Shown here one piece after another: positions 7,407-16,277 of a stretch of 51,575 bases of DNA; within the stretch, counting starts at the first letter, position 1; every line of letters starts with the position of its first letter. The notes under the pieces were generated by a model that saw only the letters and a program-made list of their open reading frames with translations, had not been told where the DNA came from and made no database searches. The translations under genes were made by a program, and so were the position numbers. Source of the stretch: Peribacillus deserti (GTDB lineage: Bacteria > Bacillota > Bacilli > Bacillales > DSM-1321); assembly GCF_002863585.1 (NCBI RefSeq), contig NZ_PGUY01000023.1, positions 1 through 51,575 of the forward strand, given 5' to 3'.

Positions 7407-8708
7407 ATGGGTACATTGACTTATAAGCATTCCGGAAAAAAACATAAATTATTGAAATGGCTGAAGATATTACTCCCCCATTCCAGCATTCGTTTTTATC
7501 CGCCACAGTTTATTTTGCGTGACGCGCTGGTATCGAGTACAAAACGAACGATCAAGCAGGGGAACGAAGCAGCGGTAATCGTGTTCAATATTAAAAATTT
7601 ACGGCAGATATCCGAGCAGATTGGGGTAAAGCAGTTCGACCGTTTTATGTACAGCTTAAAACGAATGTATGCTGATGTCATAAAGGAGAATGTCTCCTTG
7701 GAAGACATTTTAGCGCTGCACGATTATAATAGTGACGGGATTACTCTCATACTCCGGATGGATTCAGAGATGCATAGCCTTCTCGATATAGATGGTACCA
7801 CTTCCTTGATTTTACAGAAGGTAAAGGATCGGCTCCAGGATGAATTTCCTCAGATTAAAGCAGATTTTGAAACAGGATATATGTTTGTAGAAAAGCATGC
7901 TGCTTCTTTAAAAAAAGCCATAGACAAGGCACATAAGCAGGCAGCGGCCATGGCTGAACGAAAAATCCACTCAGAATTCAATGAGATGCTGTTTCAAATG
8001 ACAAAAATTATTGAGTGGAAACAGATCCATCTCCTAGCACAGCCCATTATCGATGTGGCATCCAAACAAATAAGGGCTTATGAAATCCTGACGAGAGGGC
8101 CCCGAGGATCGATGCTTGAAAATCCTCTTACATTGTTTTCTGTGGCAAAGCAGACGAGCATGCTGTATGACTTAGAGATGATCGTATTGGAAAAATCGTT
8201 TGAGCAGGTATCTAAAAACGGATCCAGTCATGATATTTTTATTAACTTTACTCCGGTCACTCTGGGAAATATCCGCTTTATAAAGGATATGGAGAGGATT
8301 TTGGATAAATATAAGAATGTAAAGGCAGGACAGATCGTTATTGAAATTACGGAAAGAGACGATATCGATGAGGTGGAAGGCCTGATCCAGAATATCAGGG
8401 CTTTAAAGTTTATGGGATTCAGGATTGCAGTAGATGATACAGGAGCCGGCTATGCCAGCCTCCACACCATAAGTGAAATCATGCCTCATATTATTAAAAT
8501 TGACCGTACGGTTATCCAGAACATTCATCACAGCACCGTCAAAGAGTCTATGCTCAAAGGACTGCTGTTAATTGCTAAAGAAGCAGGTTCAGTGGTTGTT
8601 GCAGAAGGAATAGAAACTGAGGAAGAAGCCATCGTCCTATCTAGAAACAAAGTAGACATGGCGCAGGGCTATTTCTATGCAAGGCCAGCCCGGCTTGAAC
8701 ATGCTTAA
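7407..8708 (+). CDS. EAL domain protein with degenerate GGDEF (cyclic di-GMP phosphodiesterase or receptor)
   Basis: The product is about 430 residues. The N-terminal half (about 50-195) folds like a GGDEF domain, but its signature is replaced by YNSDG, so it should not make cyclic di-GMP. The EAL half keeps the catalytic set: EILTR, NFTP, IEITE, VDDTGAGYASL, IKIDR, VAEGIE and AQGY. That makes phosphodiesterase activity plausible. No membrane segments are seen. Start choice is uncertain. ATG 7407 abuts the sequence GAAAGGA with no spacing, whereas TTG 7416 has the same site at 9 bases and may be the true start. The gene is single and divergent from the DUF3055 gene. Confidence 0.88.
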   Translation: MGTLTYKHSGKKHKLLKWLKILLPHSSIRFYPPQFILRDALVSSTKRTIKQGNEAAVIVFNIKNLRQISEQIGVKQFDRFMYSLKRMYADVIKENVSLEDILALHDYNSDGITLILRMDSEMHSLLDIDGTTSLILQKVKDRLQDEFPQIKADFETGYMFVEKHAASLKKAIDKAHKQAAAMAERKIHSEFNEMLFQMTKIIEWKQIHLLAQPIIDVASKQIRAYEILTRGPRGSMLENPLTLFSVAKQTSMLYDLEMIVLEKSFEQVSKNGSSHDIFINFTPVTLGNIRFIKDMERILDKYKNVKAGQIVIEITERDDIDEVEGLIQNIRALKFMGFRIAVDDTGAGYASLHTISEIMPHIIKIDRTVIQNIHHSTVKESMLKGLLLIAKEAGSVVVAEGIETEEEAIVLSRNKVDMAQGYFYARPARLEHA

Positions 8709-8786
8709 GAAGCCTTGTAATAGTCAACCGGATAGACACGCGAACTTCAGGCATCTTACGACATCGACTCAGAAAGGATAATTCTT

Positions 8787-9239
8787 ATGTACTTTGTTGA
8801 CCGTGAAAAGATTGAGCATACACTTCGTTTTCTTGAAACTCAGAGCCGTTTATTTGAAGAACTTACAGCAGGCGGGAGTATAGACCCTGAATCACTCCAG
8901 GCACTTGCTGCAGAGAGAATTTCTCAAACCATGATAGATTCTGTACTTGATACAGGAAATGCCATGATTGACGGATTCATCATGAGAGATCCAGGAAGCT
9001 TCGAAGATATCATCGACATTCTCGAAGATGAGAAGGTAGTGACCGATAAAATGGCGTTATCCTTTAAGCAAATGATCCCCCTTAGAAAAATGCTCATTCA
9101 GGACTACACCGAGTTATCTCTAGAGGTGCTGCTGACAGGGATGAACAAGGCGCTGCCTGCCTTTAAAGAATACCCTGCCAGCATCAGGAGCTATATCCGA
9201 AATGAATTAGGTCCGGTTTCTGCCTTTAAAAGCGAATAA
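8787..9239 (+). CDS. yutE: YutE, HepT-like (DUF86) protein
   Basis: The 150-residue helical protein has the conserved motifs ILDTGNAMIDGFIMRDPGS-like near residue 55 and a C-terminal NELGPVSAF. It belongs to the HepT-like (DUF86) fold, whose toxin members are RNases with an Arg-x4-His-x-Tyr motif. Here the equivalent is RKMLIQDY, with Gln in place of His, and no MntA-type nucleotidyltransferase gene is adjacent. It is therefore probably not an active HepT toxin. The ATG at 8787 is preceded by GAAAGGA. It follows the EAL gene by 78 bases and precedes yutF, as in B. subtilis. Confidence 0.85.
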   Translation: MYFVDREKIEHTLRFLETQSRLFEELTAGGSIDPESLQALAAERISQTMIDSVLDTGNAMIDGFIMRDPGSFEDIIDILEDEKVVTDKMALSFKQMIPLRKMLIQDYTELSLEVLLTGMNKALPAFKEYPASIRSYIRNELGPVSAFKSE

Positions 9240-9285
9240 AAACCATTTCCAGCCTGCAGACTATGGTCAGCGGGTTTTTTGTTAT

Positions 9286-9532
9286 GGCTCTTTTCAAAAT
9301 GATTGTTGTTTTACAATAAGTACTGCGAACTATTATTAAACAGGTTGATTGGAACGAAAGGTCCGAGACTCCTGCGGGGGCAGCGGGTATTGTCCAGCTC
9401 CAAGGCTTGAGACCCTCGAGTCATAAGCCAATCAGTCCATGAGAAGAGAACCACTTCTCACGGCCAGCTCGTCTTATGCTTTTCAGGTCTCTGCCTTCCC
9501 TTTCAATAACAACAAAATTTGCAAAAACAGCC
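9286..9532 (+). repeat. Chimeric repeat: module A with module B replacing its centre
   Basis: The left 102 bases (9286-9387) and the right end (about 9503-9532) are module A in the same orientation as 5171-5396. Between them lies an inverted module B core (9392-9479) with the stem CCGTGAGAAG / CTTCTCATGG. The A/B junction, read on the minus strand, is GCTGGACAATACCCGCTGC. The same 19 bases occur in the composite at 33323-33341. It fills the gap between yutE and yutF. Confidence 0.82.
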
Positions 9533-9639
9533 TTTGTGATTTACAGAACCCGGGCAGGAAATTAGAACTTCATACTCCGAGTATGATAATTTTAGTAAGC
9601 AGCTTTACATACAGATGAATTAATAGGAGGACTCAGTCT

Positions 9640-10410
9640 TTGAAACAATATAAAGGATATTTAATCGATCTCGATGGAACCATTTACAGAGGCACAGAAG
9701 TTATCGAAGAGGCCGGCGCTTTTGTCGCAGCGCTCCGCGAAAGAGGGATTCCTTATCTATTTGTCACCAATAACTCCTCAAGAACACCAGGACAGGTAGC
9801 ACAGAAACTGCGTGATTTTGATATTCCGGCCAAAGACCATCAAGTATTCACGACGAGCATGGCGACGGCTAATTACATTCACGACAAACAGCCAGGTGCT
9901 TCTGTCTATGTTATTGGGGAAGAAGGAATCCGCAACGCTCTCCAGGAAAAAGGGTTTACCTTTAAAGAAGAAAATCCTGATTTCGTCGTAATGGGAATAG
10001 ATCGCAGCATTACCTATGAAAAGCTTGCGATCGCCTGCTTAGCCGTCCGCAATGGTGCAACCTTTATCTCAACGAATGCGGATATAGCATTGCCCACGGA
10101 AAGGGGTTTCCTTCCAGGAAATGGTTCAATTACATCAGTTGTTGCGGTTTCGACTCAGGTTAAGCCAATCTTTATAGGAAAACCAGAATCCATCATCGTG
10201 GAACAGGCACTAAAAGTGCTTGGTACACAAAAAGAAGAAACCATTATGGTCGGCGACTACTATGACACTGATATCTTGGCAGGCCTGAATTCCGGCATTG
10301 ACACTCTGCTTGTCCATACCGGCGTCACCACCCCTGAACTCTTGAAAAACTATGACAGACAGCCTACTTATACCGTAAATACATTAGACTTATGGAAATT
10401 TGCAGACTGA
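9640..10410 (+). CDS. yutF: HAD superfamily IIA phosphatase YutF
   Basis: This 256-residue HAD-IIA (NagD-like) hydrolase has motif I IDLDGTIYRG, motif II LFVTNNSSRTP, a C2 cap, a lysine in IFIGKPE and motif IV MVGDYYDTDI. Members dephosphorylate small phosphometabolites, but the natural substrate of YutF is not certain. The start is TTG at 9640, with AGGAGG 9 bases upstream. Motif IV has GDYYDTD where GDNYDTD is commoner, which should not remove the acidic metal ligands. The gene order yutE-yutF is kept, but a composite repeat is inserted between them. Confidence 0.93.
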   Translation: MKQYKGYLIDLDGTIYRGTEVIEEAGAFVAALRERGIPYLFVTNNSSRTPGQVAQKLRDFDIPAKDHQVFTTSMATANYIHDKQPGASVYVIGEEGIRNALQEKGFTFKEENPDFVVMGIDRSITYEKLAIACLAVRNGATFISTNADIALPTERGFLPGNGSITSVVAVSTQVKPIFIGKPESIIVEQALKVLGTQKEETIMVGDYYDTDILAGLNSGIDTLLVHTGVTTPELLKNYDRQPTYTVNTLDLWKFAD

Positions 10411-10425
10411 AAATAACAGCGGCGG

Positions 10426-10456
10426 AAAAGCATCCTGAATAACAGGGTGCTTTTTT
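10426..10456 (+). terminator. Terminator of yutF
   Basis: The stem GCATCCTG / CAGGGTGC is flanked by AAAA and TTTTTT, 16 bases after the stop. Confidence 0.85.
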
Positions 10457-10843
10457 CAGAGTGCTGTATGTTGAGGGGGTATCTAGGAATTTTGTTCATG
10501 TGACACTCCTCAAGCGGGGCTATCGGCTGGAATTCTGACTGTCCTCCAATAAGGAGTGAGGAATGCTAGTTTCTGGTATGATCCGCGCTTGGGTATTAAA
10601 TTCTATGATTAAATGGATCGGTGCGGCCTATCTGCAGTTCCGGGCGCGAGATACGATCTTTCAGCGCAAAACAAGTACTGCTCGGGAATTCTATTTTCTG
10701 CACGAAACCACCCTGTCCCAGCACGGTATTTATGACCAGCAGGGCCTCCTTATCCCGCTTCAGAACGATTCGCCATTTAAAATTGACACATATTTTGGCA
10801 GGATGACATAGTAAGAATGAATATATAAGAATGGGGGATGACC
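10457..10843. other. Gap with an unrecognised open frame (10563-10811)
   Basis: The only sizeable frame here is 82 codons, from an ATG at 10563 preceded by AAGGAGTGAGG. Its product resembles no family that I know. Its base composition is richer in GC than the flanks, and the complementary strand also stays open over part of it. It may be a small real gene or a decayed coding remnant. I do not assign a function. Confidence 0.3.
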
Positions 10844-11728
10844 ATGAAGAAAGTATTGATATTAGGGGGGACCCGGTTCTTTGGAAAAAAACTGGTTTCT
10901 CTGTTGATTGATGCCGGACATGAGGTTACGATAGCAACCAGAGGCCATGCAGAGGACTCTTTCGGCGACAATGTCTACAGAATGCTTTTGGACCGTACCA
11001 ATCCACAAGCGTTGGAAAATGCTGCGGGAGGGCAGAACTGGGATCTGATTTACGATAATATTTGTTATACTCCAATGGAGGCCATGGAAGCATGCAGAAT
11101 TTTTAAAGGCAAGGTTAAAAAATACATAATGACTTCCACGCTTTCTGTCTATGAATATGGTCCTGAAAAGAAAAGGGAAGAGGACTTTGATCCGTATACT
11201 TACCCTCTAGCGAGTGACCAGGTTGAGAGCCTTTCCTATGGTGAAGGAAAGAGGTTGTCAGAGGCCGTATTTTTTCAGAAAGCAGATTTTTTGGTGAATA
11301 CTGTAAGATTTCCCATTGTTTTGGGGGAGGATGACTATACAAAACGACTCCATTTCCATGTTAAGAACGTTCTGAAGGAAATGGCCATCGGTGTACCTAA
11401 CAGGGAGGCGGTGCTGTCTTTTATTAACTCTGACGAAGCAGCCCGCTTTCTTGCCTGGCTTGGCACAAATGAATTGGCCGGGCCGATCAATGCAAGTTCT
11501 AATGGTGAAATATCCCTAAACCAGCTATTTTCTTTAATCGAAACATACACAGGCAAAGAAGCCTTGATACAGCAAATCACGAACGATGAACAAATGTCTC
11601 CCTTCAGAGTCACAGAATCCTGGTACATGGACAATTCCAAAGCGGCGGAACATGGATTTATATTTGATGAACTGGATGAATGGCTGCCCGAGTTGGTACA
11701 AAAGCTGGTAAGGGAAGAAGTTGAGTAA
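10844..11728 (+). CDS. NAD(P)-dependent epimerase/dehydratase (SDR family)
   Basis: The 294-residue extended or atypical short-chain dehydrogenase/reductase starts MKKVLILGGTRFFGKKL, a Rossmann motif of the GxxxFxG type. It has an active-site-like YGEGKR (YxxxK). The substrate cannot be inferred. Similar proteins are annotated as nucleotide-sugar epimerases, but the family is broad. ATG 10844 has GGGGG at 6 bases. ATG 10838 in frame would abut that site. It is a single gene followed by two hairpins and convergent with yutG. It is not part of the usual yutF-yutG neighbourhood, so it was probably inserted there. Confidence 0.85.
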   Translation: MKKVLILGGTRFFGKKLVSLLIDAGHEVTIATRGHAEDSFGDNVYRMLLDRTNPQALENAAGGQNWDLIYDNICYTPMEAMEACRIFKGKVKKYIMTSTLSVYEYGPEKKREEDFDPYTYPLASDQVESLSYGEGKRLSEAVFFQKADFLVNTVRFPIVLGEDDYTKRLHFHVKNVLKEMAIGVPNREAVLSFINSDEAARFLAWLGTNELAGPINASSNGEISLNQLFSLIETYTGKEALIQQITNDEQMSPFRVTESWYMDNSKAAEHGFIFDELDEWLPELVQKLVREEVE

Positions 11729-11814
11729 ATAAACCATATGGCCAGAAAATGGGATTTTCGCGCGAAATCATTTCAAGTGTAAACAAAACGTGTGATTGAT
11801 TGACCATAACATAA

Positions 11815-11884
11815 AAAAAGGCTGTGCCGACGCCTTTTTAGCAAAACAGAGACCAATGCACTTTCTGAAGCATTGGTCTTTCTT
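11815..11884. terminator. Two tandem hairpins between convergent genes
   Basis: Hairpin one (11815-11839) pairs AAAAAGGC with GCCTTTTT. Hairpin two (11851-11878) pairs GACCAATGC with GCATTGGTC and is followed by TTTCTTTC. They lie between the SDR gene (plus) and yutG (minus) and probably serve both strands. Confidence 0.8.
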
Positions 11885-11887
11885 TCA

Positions 11888-12385
11888 TTATTCTACATTC
11901 GCCGAGCGGTGGGCAAGTCTGCTTGATGCTGCGGCAGCGATGGCTCCGACAATGTCATCCAAGAAAGTATGGCATTTGCCCGAACTTTTATCATTCAGCT
12001 CTTTTAATATAAGGGGTTTTTGTTTATCGATGTAGCCGTAATTTGTAAACCCGATAGAACCGTACACGTTCACAATGGAGAAGGCTAAGATTTCGTCTAC
12101 GCCGTATAATCCTTCATCAACTTCAATAATAGACTGCAGCGGTTCATCCAGGAGTTTTCTCTCTGCCAGGAGATCGAGCTGAATACCGGTCAAGATGGCG
12201 TTTTGCACTTCACGCTTGCTGAGTACCCGCTCGACATTATGGATACAGTCTTCAATCTGCAGGTTAGTATGATATTTACTCTGCAGGTACATTACTAAAT
12301 CGGCAATATCCCTGATTGATACTCCTCGATCCTCCAGCCACTTCCTCGCCGTTTTTTCTGTCATATCCACTTTTTTCTTGACCAT
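11888..12385 (-). CDS. yutG: Phosphatidylglycerophosphatase A-like protein YutG
   Basis: The 165-residue PgpA-family protein contains TGIQLDLLAE, DEGLYGVDEILAF, VNVYGSIGFTNYGYIDK and HTFLDDIVGAIAAAA, which are the conserved blocks of the YutG group. PgpA enzymes remove phosphate from phosphatidylglycerophosphate. YutG proteins lack several membrane helices, and their substrate is less certain. The start ATG at 12385 follows AGGTGATAAC. The frame is open to 12445 without a ribosome site. It is divergent from yutH, as in B. subtilis. Confidence 0.88.
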   Translation of the reverse strand: MVKKKVDMTEKTARKWLEDRGVSIRDIADLVMYLQSKYHTNLQIEDCIHNVERVLSKREVQNAILTGIQLDLLAERKLLDEPLQSIIEVDEGLYGVDEILAFSIVNVYGSIGFTNYGYIDKQKPLILKELNDKSSGKCHTFLDDIVGAIAAAASSRLAHRSANVE

Positions 12386-12524
12386 GTTATCACCTTTTCC
12401 TGGGGATTTCGTAAGGAAGCTTAAGCAATTTATAAAAGATAACAAAAAACATTCTGCTGTTTCATATATATGAGTTAGGATGTCCGAATAAACCCATTTA
12501 AATTTTTCGACGAGGAGGATATGT

Positions 12525-13526
12525 ATGTTCGAAGAAGCTATTTACGAAAATTACGGCTTTAGAATGGAACGGCAGGAATCAGTCGGAGGATTTGCGGCTT
12601 TCATGTTTAATAATTGCTTATTTAGTATCATCCCTCTACAAGAGATAAATGAGGAAGAGCTGAGAGAAAGGCAGCAAATGTCCCAGTTTCTTACTGAGCA
12701 GGGTGACAAATATGTCTCAACTTTTGTAATGTCAAAGAAAGAAACGTATCTTTCCCAGGCGGGAGATAAGGTCTTTTTATTATTGGCAAATCCAGTTCTG
12801 GAGGAGCCGAGGGATTACCAGCTGGGAAAAAAGCTTGCTAGATTTCATATCAGAGGCAGATTATATCCCCATCAGGTTAAATCGTGTTCTAGAATCGGTA
12901 AATGGAAGGAAATGTGGGAGCAGCGGATAGACGGGATAGAGACGGTCTGGAGAGAAAAACTTCAATCTCATCCGGGTAATGAGTTTGAAAGGCTATTTGT
13001 TGAATCATTCCCCTACTTTATGGCACTTGGCGAAAATGCCATACAATATCTGGTGGATACAGAGATTGATGATCAGCCGGGTGCCGTGGATTATGGTACA
13101 GTATGCCATGAGCGGTTTCTAAAGAACAGCTGGAGGGGCAGGGTGCTGGTCAGGAATCCCTTTGACTGGGTATTCGACCATGGAACCCGGGATGTTGCAG
13201 AATGGGTCAGAGATCATTATCTCGAACATCCCCACACCTATCAGCCGGCTTTAAGGCAATTTATTTCCGACTATCAAAACACATCGGCATTCACTGGTTT
13301 TTCTGCAAGACTGCTTTACTCCAGACTCCTCCTTCCCATTCATTATTACGAAACGATTGAAAACTATTTTATTGCCCAGCCTGAATCGCGTCAGAAGGAA
13401 TTGGAAGAATCTCTTGAAACCATTATTAACAATACCCGTTTATATGAACGGTTCCTCCAGAGCTTTTATGAAGCGGCTGAAATTCCGGCCAAGAAGCTCA
13501 GGCTTCCACAGCTTGACTGGCTATAA
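12525..13526 (+). CDS. yutH: Spore coat-associated protein YutH (CotS-like kinase fold)
   Basis: The 333-residue protein is related to the CotS/YutH group of aminoglycoside phosphotransferase-like spore coat proteins. It has the pseudo-catalytic region AVDYGTVCHERFLKNS and NPFDWVFDHGTRDVAEW, while the usual kinase HGD is not intact. It probably acts structurally in the coat. The ATG at 12525 lies 6 bases after GGAGG. It lies between yutG and the dehydrogenase gene, upstream of hom, matching the B. subtilis order yutG-yutH-hom apart from the extra dehydrogenase. Confidence 0.9.
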   Translation: MFEEAIYENYGFRMERQESVGGFAAFMFNNCLFSIIPLQEINEEELRERQQMSQFLTEQGDKYVSTFVMSKKETYLSQAGDKVFLLLANPVLEEPRDYQLGKKLARFHIRGRLYPHQVKSCSRIGKWKEMWEQRIDGIETVWREKLQSHPGNEFERLFVESFPYFMALGENAIQYLVDTEIDDQPGAVDYGTVCHERFLKNSWRGRVLVRNPFDWVFDHGTRDVAEWVRDHYLEHPHTYQPALRQFISDYQNTSAFTGFSARLLYSRLLLPIHYYETIENYFIAQPESRQKELEESLETIINNTRLYERFLQSFYEAAEIPAKKLRLPQLDWL

Positions 13527-13602
13527 TACAAATGGCTAATCAGATTTTTCCTGTGGTATGATGAATATATAAAGGAATTCATCATGGGAGAGTGTTAAGG
13601 AT

Positions 13603-14574
13603 ATGAAAAGAAAGCCTTATATTTTTATAACAAGAAAGCTGCCGGCTGGTGCACTTGAACAACTATATCATTCTTTCGAGGTTTCTATGTGGGAGTCGGA
13701 AACGGAATCTGTTCCAAGAGATGTGCTGCTAAAGGAGACTCAAAAAGCGGATGCACTGCTGACCATGCTGTCGGATAAAATAGATAGGGAAGTACTAGAG
13801 GCTGGTGCAAGCCTGAAGGTTGTCGCAAATCTTGCAGTAGGATACGATAATATCGATTTGAAAACTGCAAGTGAACGAGATATCGTGGTGTGCAATACTC
13901 CCGATGTGTTAACAGATACGACTGCGGACCTTGCCTTTGCACTTTTGATGGCTGCGGCACGGAGAATCGTCGAGGCCGCGGAATATGTAAAAGAGGGAGA
14001 ATGGAAAAGCTGGAGCCCTCTTTTACTTGCAGGCCATGATATTCATCACAAAACGATCGGTATTGTAGGTATGGGTAAAATAGGAGAGGCTCTTGCTAAG
14101 CGTGCAACTGGATTCGAAATGGAAATCCTTTATCATAACCGCACAAGAAAGCCAGAAGCAGAGGAGAAGCTTGGGGCTCAGTATGTAAGCTTTGATGAAT
14201 TAATACAGAGGTCTGACTACATTGTCTGCTTAACACCCCTTACTGCCCAAACAAAAGGCATCTTTAATGGCGGCAGCTTCAAAAAAATGAAGAACTCGGC
14301 CATATTTGTAAACGCATCAAGAGGGCCGGTTGTGGATGAACAAGCCTTATATGAAGCTCTGGTATCCGGGGAAATTAGTGCTGCTGGGCTTGATGTATTT
14401 GAAACAGAGCCAATAAACGCAGATCATCCTTTGTTAACCCTGAAAAACGTAGTCGCACTGCCCCATATTGGGAGTTCCTCTACAGAAACAAGGATGGAAA
14501 TGATGGATCTTTGTACATATAATATTGAAGCAGTTCTTACTGGGAAACAGCCAAAAACCCCGGTGGAACTGTAG
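13603..14574 (+). CDS. D-2-hydroxyacid dehydrogenase (glyoxylate/hydroxypyruvate/2-ketogluconate reductase type)
   Basis: The 323-residue NAD(P)-dependent D-isomer-specific dehydrogenase has the Rossmann motif TIGIVGMGKIGEALAKRA. The catalytic Arg is in VNASRGPVVDE, the Glu in VFETEPI, and the His in ALPHIGSSS. The sequence is closest in style to glyoxylate/hydroxypyruvate or gluconate 2-dehydrogenase reductases, but the substrate is an inference. A weak GGGAG-type site precedes the ATG by about 12 bases. It is a single gene with its own terminator. Confidence 0.9.
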   Translation: MKRKPYIFITRKLPAGALEQLYHSFEVSMWESETESVPRDVLLKETQKADALLTMLSDKIDREVLEAGASLKVVANLAVGYDNIDLKTASERDIVVCNTPDVLTDTTADLAFALLMAAARRIVEAAEYVKEGEWKSWSPLLLAGHDIHHKTIGIVGMGKIGEALAKRATGFEMEILYHNRTRKPEAEEKLGAQYVSFDELIQRSDYIVCLTPLTAQTKGIFNGGSFKKMKNSAIFVNASRGPVVDEQALYEALVSGEISAAGLDVFETEPINADHPLLTLKNVVALPHIGSSSTETRMEMMDLCTYNIEAVLTGKQPKTPVEL

Positions 14575-14612
14575 AACCGATTGTAACAGCGAAGGCTGGG
14601 CAGTCTATAGTG

Positions 14613-14643
14613 AAGGGATATCCTTTTAGGGATGTCCTTTTTT
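14613..14643 (+). terminator. Terminator of the dehydrogenase gene
   Basis: The hairpin AAGGGATATCC / GGGATGTCCTT has one bulge and a TTTT loop, and is followed by TTTTT. Confidence 0.75.
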
Positions 14644-14897
14644 GTGTAGATTCCCTCGGGTATGAACGTGCAATTTATAATACAGCTTGCAAAAATTTTT
14701 CCCTCAGAAAATCAAGTCAAAGAGACCTAATATAATCCTTAATTGGTGTAATGGAGGCGGAGATAGTATACTCCGCTCAACTACTTCATGTTTTCAGACA
14801 CGTGTTAGCTGCGGATATTTATATGAAGATAAATTTAAATTTTCTAACTACTTCTTGAAGGAAAGCGTTTTCAAGTTGTATAGTTAGATTCTTACTA
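14644..14897 (+). other. Gap upstream of the hom promoter
   Basis: No gene is seen. A 66-codon open frame (14687-14887) lacks a ribosome site. The segment 14750-14800 can form short hairpins (for example GGCGGAG with CTCCGC), but I see no T-box specifier or known riboswitch core. Confidence 0.4.
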
Positions 14898-14926
14898 TTG
14901 TAATATTGAATAAAGACTACTATAAT
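14898..14926 (+). promoter_or_regulatory. Sigma-A type promoter of hom-thrC-thrB
   Basis: A -35-like TTGTAA (14898-14903), a 17-base spacer and a perfect -10 TATAAT (14921-14926) predict a start near 14933, about 50 bases before hom. Confidence 0.6.
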
Positions 14927-14982
14927 GTCTTTTATACATAAACAATTGTAATTTCCAAAAGAACAAAGAGGGGGAAGCAGAT

Positions 14983-16272
14983 ATGGATGTTATTTCAATC
15001 GGGTTATTGGGGCTTGGAACAGTGGGGTCAGGTGTGGTTAAAATCATTGAAAATCACCAGGATAAATTGATGCATCAGATTGGCTGCCCTGTAAAAGTAA
15101 AGAAAGTCCTTGTTAAAGATATTCATAAAGAACGGAATGTTCAAATTGATAAAGAATTGTTGACCGTCAATCCTGATGATATCTTAGAAGACTCAGAGAT
15201 TGATGTGGTAATAGAGGTAATGGGAGGTATTGACGAAACGAAGGGTTACCTTTTGAAGGCTTTGAAAAATAAAAAGAATGTCGTGACTGCCAATAAAGAT
15301 TTAATGGCGCTCCACGGGAATCAATTATTAACAGAGGCGACGTCCAACGGCTGTGATTTATTTTATGAGGCAAGTGTAGCCGGAGGAATACCTATTTTAA
15401 GAGGCCTGGTTGAAGGTCTTGCTTCAGATCGGATTACCAAGATGATGGGGATCGTAAACGGAACAACCAACTTCATCTTAACCAAAATGAATAAATTCGG
15501 CAGTCCTTATGAAGAGGTTCTAAAAGAAGCCCAGCAGCTCGGATTTGCAGAGGCCGATCCTTCAGCTGATGTTGAGGGACTGGATGCAGCCCGCAAAATG
15601 GCTATTCTTTCAACATTGGGATTCTCTATGCCCATTGATCTTTCTGATGTAAAAGTAGAAGGAATTACAGGCATCACCGAGGAAGATATCAGCTATAGCA
15701 AAAAGCTGGGGTATACGATGAAGCTGATTGGCATTGCCTCCAGGAATGGAGAAAAGGTGGAAGTAAGCGTTCAGCCGGCCCTGTTGACGGAGACCCATCC
15801 GCTTGCTTCGGTAAATGATGAATATAATGCCGTTTATGTATATGGAGAGGCAGTCGGAGAGACCATGTTTTACGGACCTGGTGCCGGCAGCCTGCCTACT
15901 GCCACAGCGGTTGTTTCTGACGTGGTAGGGGTAATGAAGAACATGCGTCTCGGTGTAACGGGAAACAGTGCCATTTCCCCACAATACAAGAAATCGCTGA
16001 AGACCCCGAGTGAAATACACGCCAAATATTTTGTGCGGCTCCATGTAAAGGATGAGGTAGGCGTTTTTGCAAATATCACTTCCATTTTCTCAGAGCATGG
16101 GGTGAGCTTTGAAAAAATCCTGCAGATGCCGATTAAGGAGCATGAACTCGCCGAAATCGTTGTCATCACTCATAATGCGACTCTAAAAGGTTTTGAGGAC
16201 ATTCTAAATAAATTAAAAGAATACGAAATGGTTCGTGAAGTTAAAAGTACGTACCGGGTAGAGGGAGAATGA
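14983..16272 (+). CDS. hom: Homoserine dehydrogenase
   Basis: This enzyme reduces aspartate semialdehyde to homoserine, the branch to threonine and methionine. The 429-residue protein has an N-terminal NAD(P) motif ([14 protein letters not shown]), the catalytic domain with [11 protein letters not shown] and [19 protein letters not shown], and a C-terminal ACT domain (about 345-425). The ACT domain suggests feedback control by threonine. GAGGGGG lies about 9 bases before the ATG. It is the first gene of hom-thrC-thrB, with a 4-base overlap (ATGA) between the hom stop and a possible thrC start. Confidence 0.97.
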   Translation: MDVISIGLLGLGTVGSGVVKIIENHQDKLMHQIGCPVKVKKVLVKDIHKERNVQIDKELLTVNPDDILEDSEIDVVIEVMGGIDETKGYLLKALKNKKNVVTANKDLMALHGNQLLTEATSNGCDLFYEASVAGGIPILRGLVEGLASDRITKMMGIVNGTTNFILTKMNKFGSPYEEVLKEAQQLGFAEADPSADVEGLDAARKMAILSTLGFSMPIDLSDVKVEGITGITEEDISYSKKLGYTMKLIGIASRNGEKVEVSVQPALLTETHPLASVNDEYNAVYVYGEAVGETMFYGPGAGSLPTATAVVSDVVGVMKNMRLGVTGNSAISPQYKKSLKTPSEIHAKYFVRLHVKDEVGVFANITSIFSEHGVSFEKILQMPIKEHELAEIVVITHNATLKGFEDILNKLKEYEMVREVKSTYRVEGE

Positions 16273-16277
16273 ATCAT

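Noticed and set aside
8787-9239. YutE as half of a HepT-MntA toxin-antitoxin pair
   Set aside because: No nucleotidyltransferase gene is adjacent and the catalytic His is Gln. The gene sits in its usual conserved yut context.
14687-14887. Open frame upstream of hom, considered as a leader peptide
   Set aside because: There is no ribosome site, and no run of Thr or Ile codons followed by an attenuator-like terminator. The hom promoter lies downstream of it.
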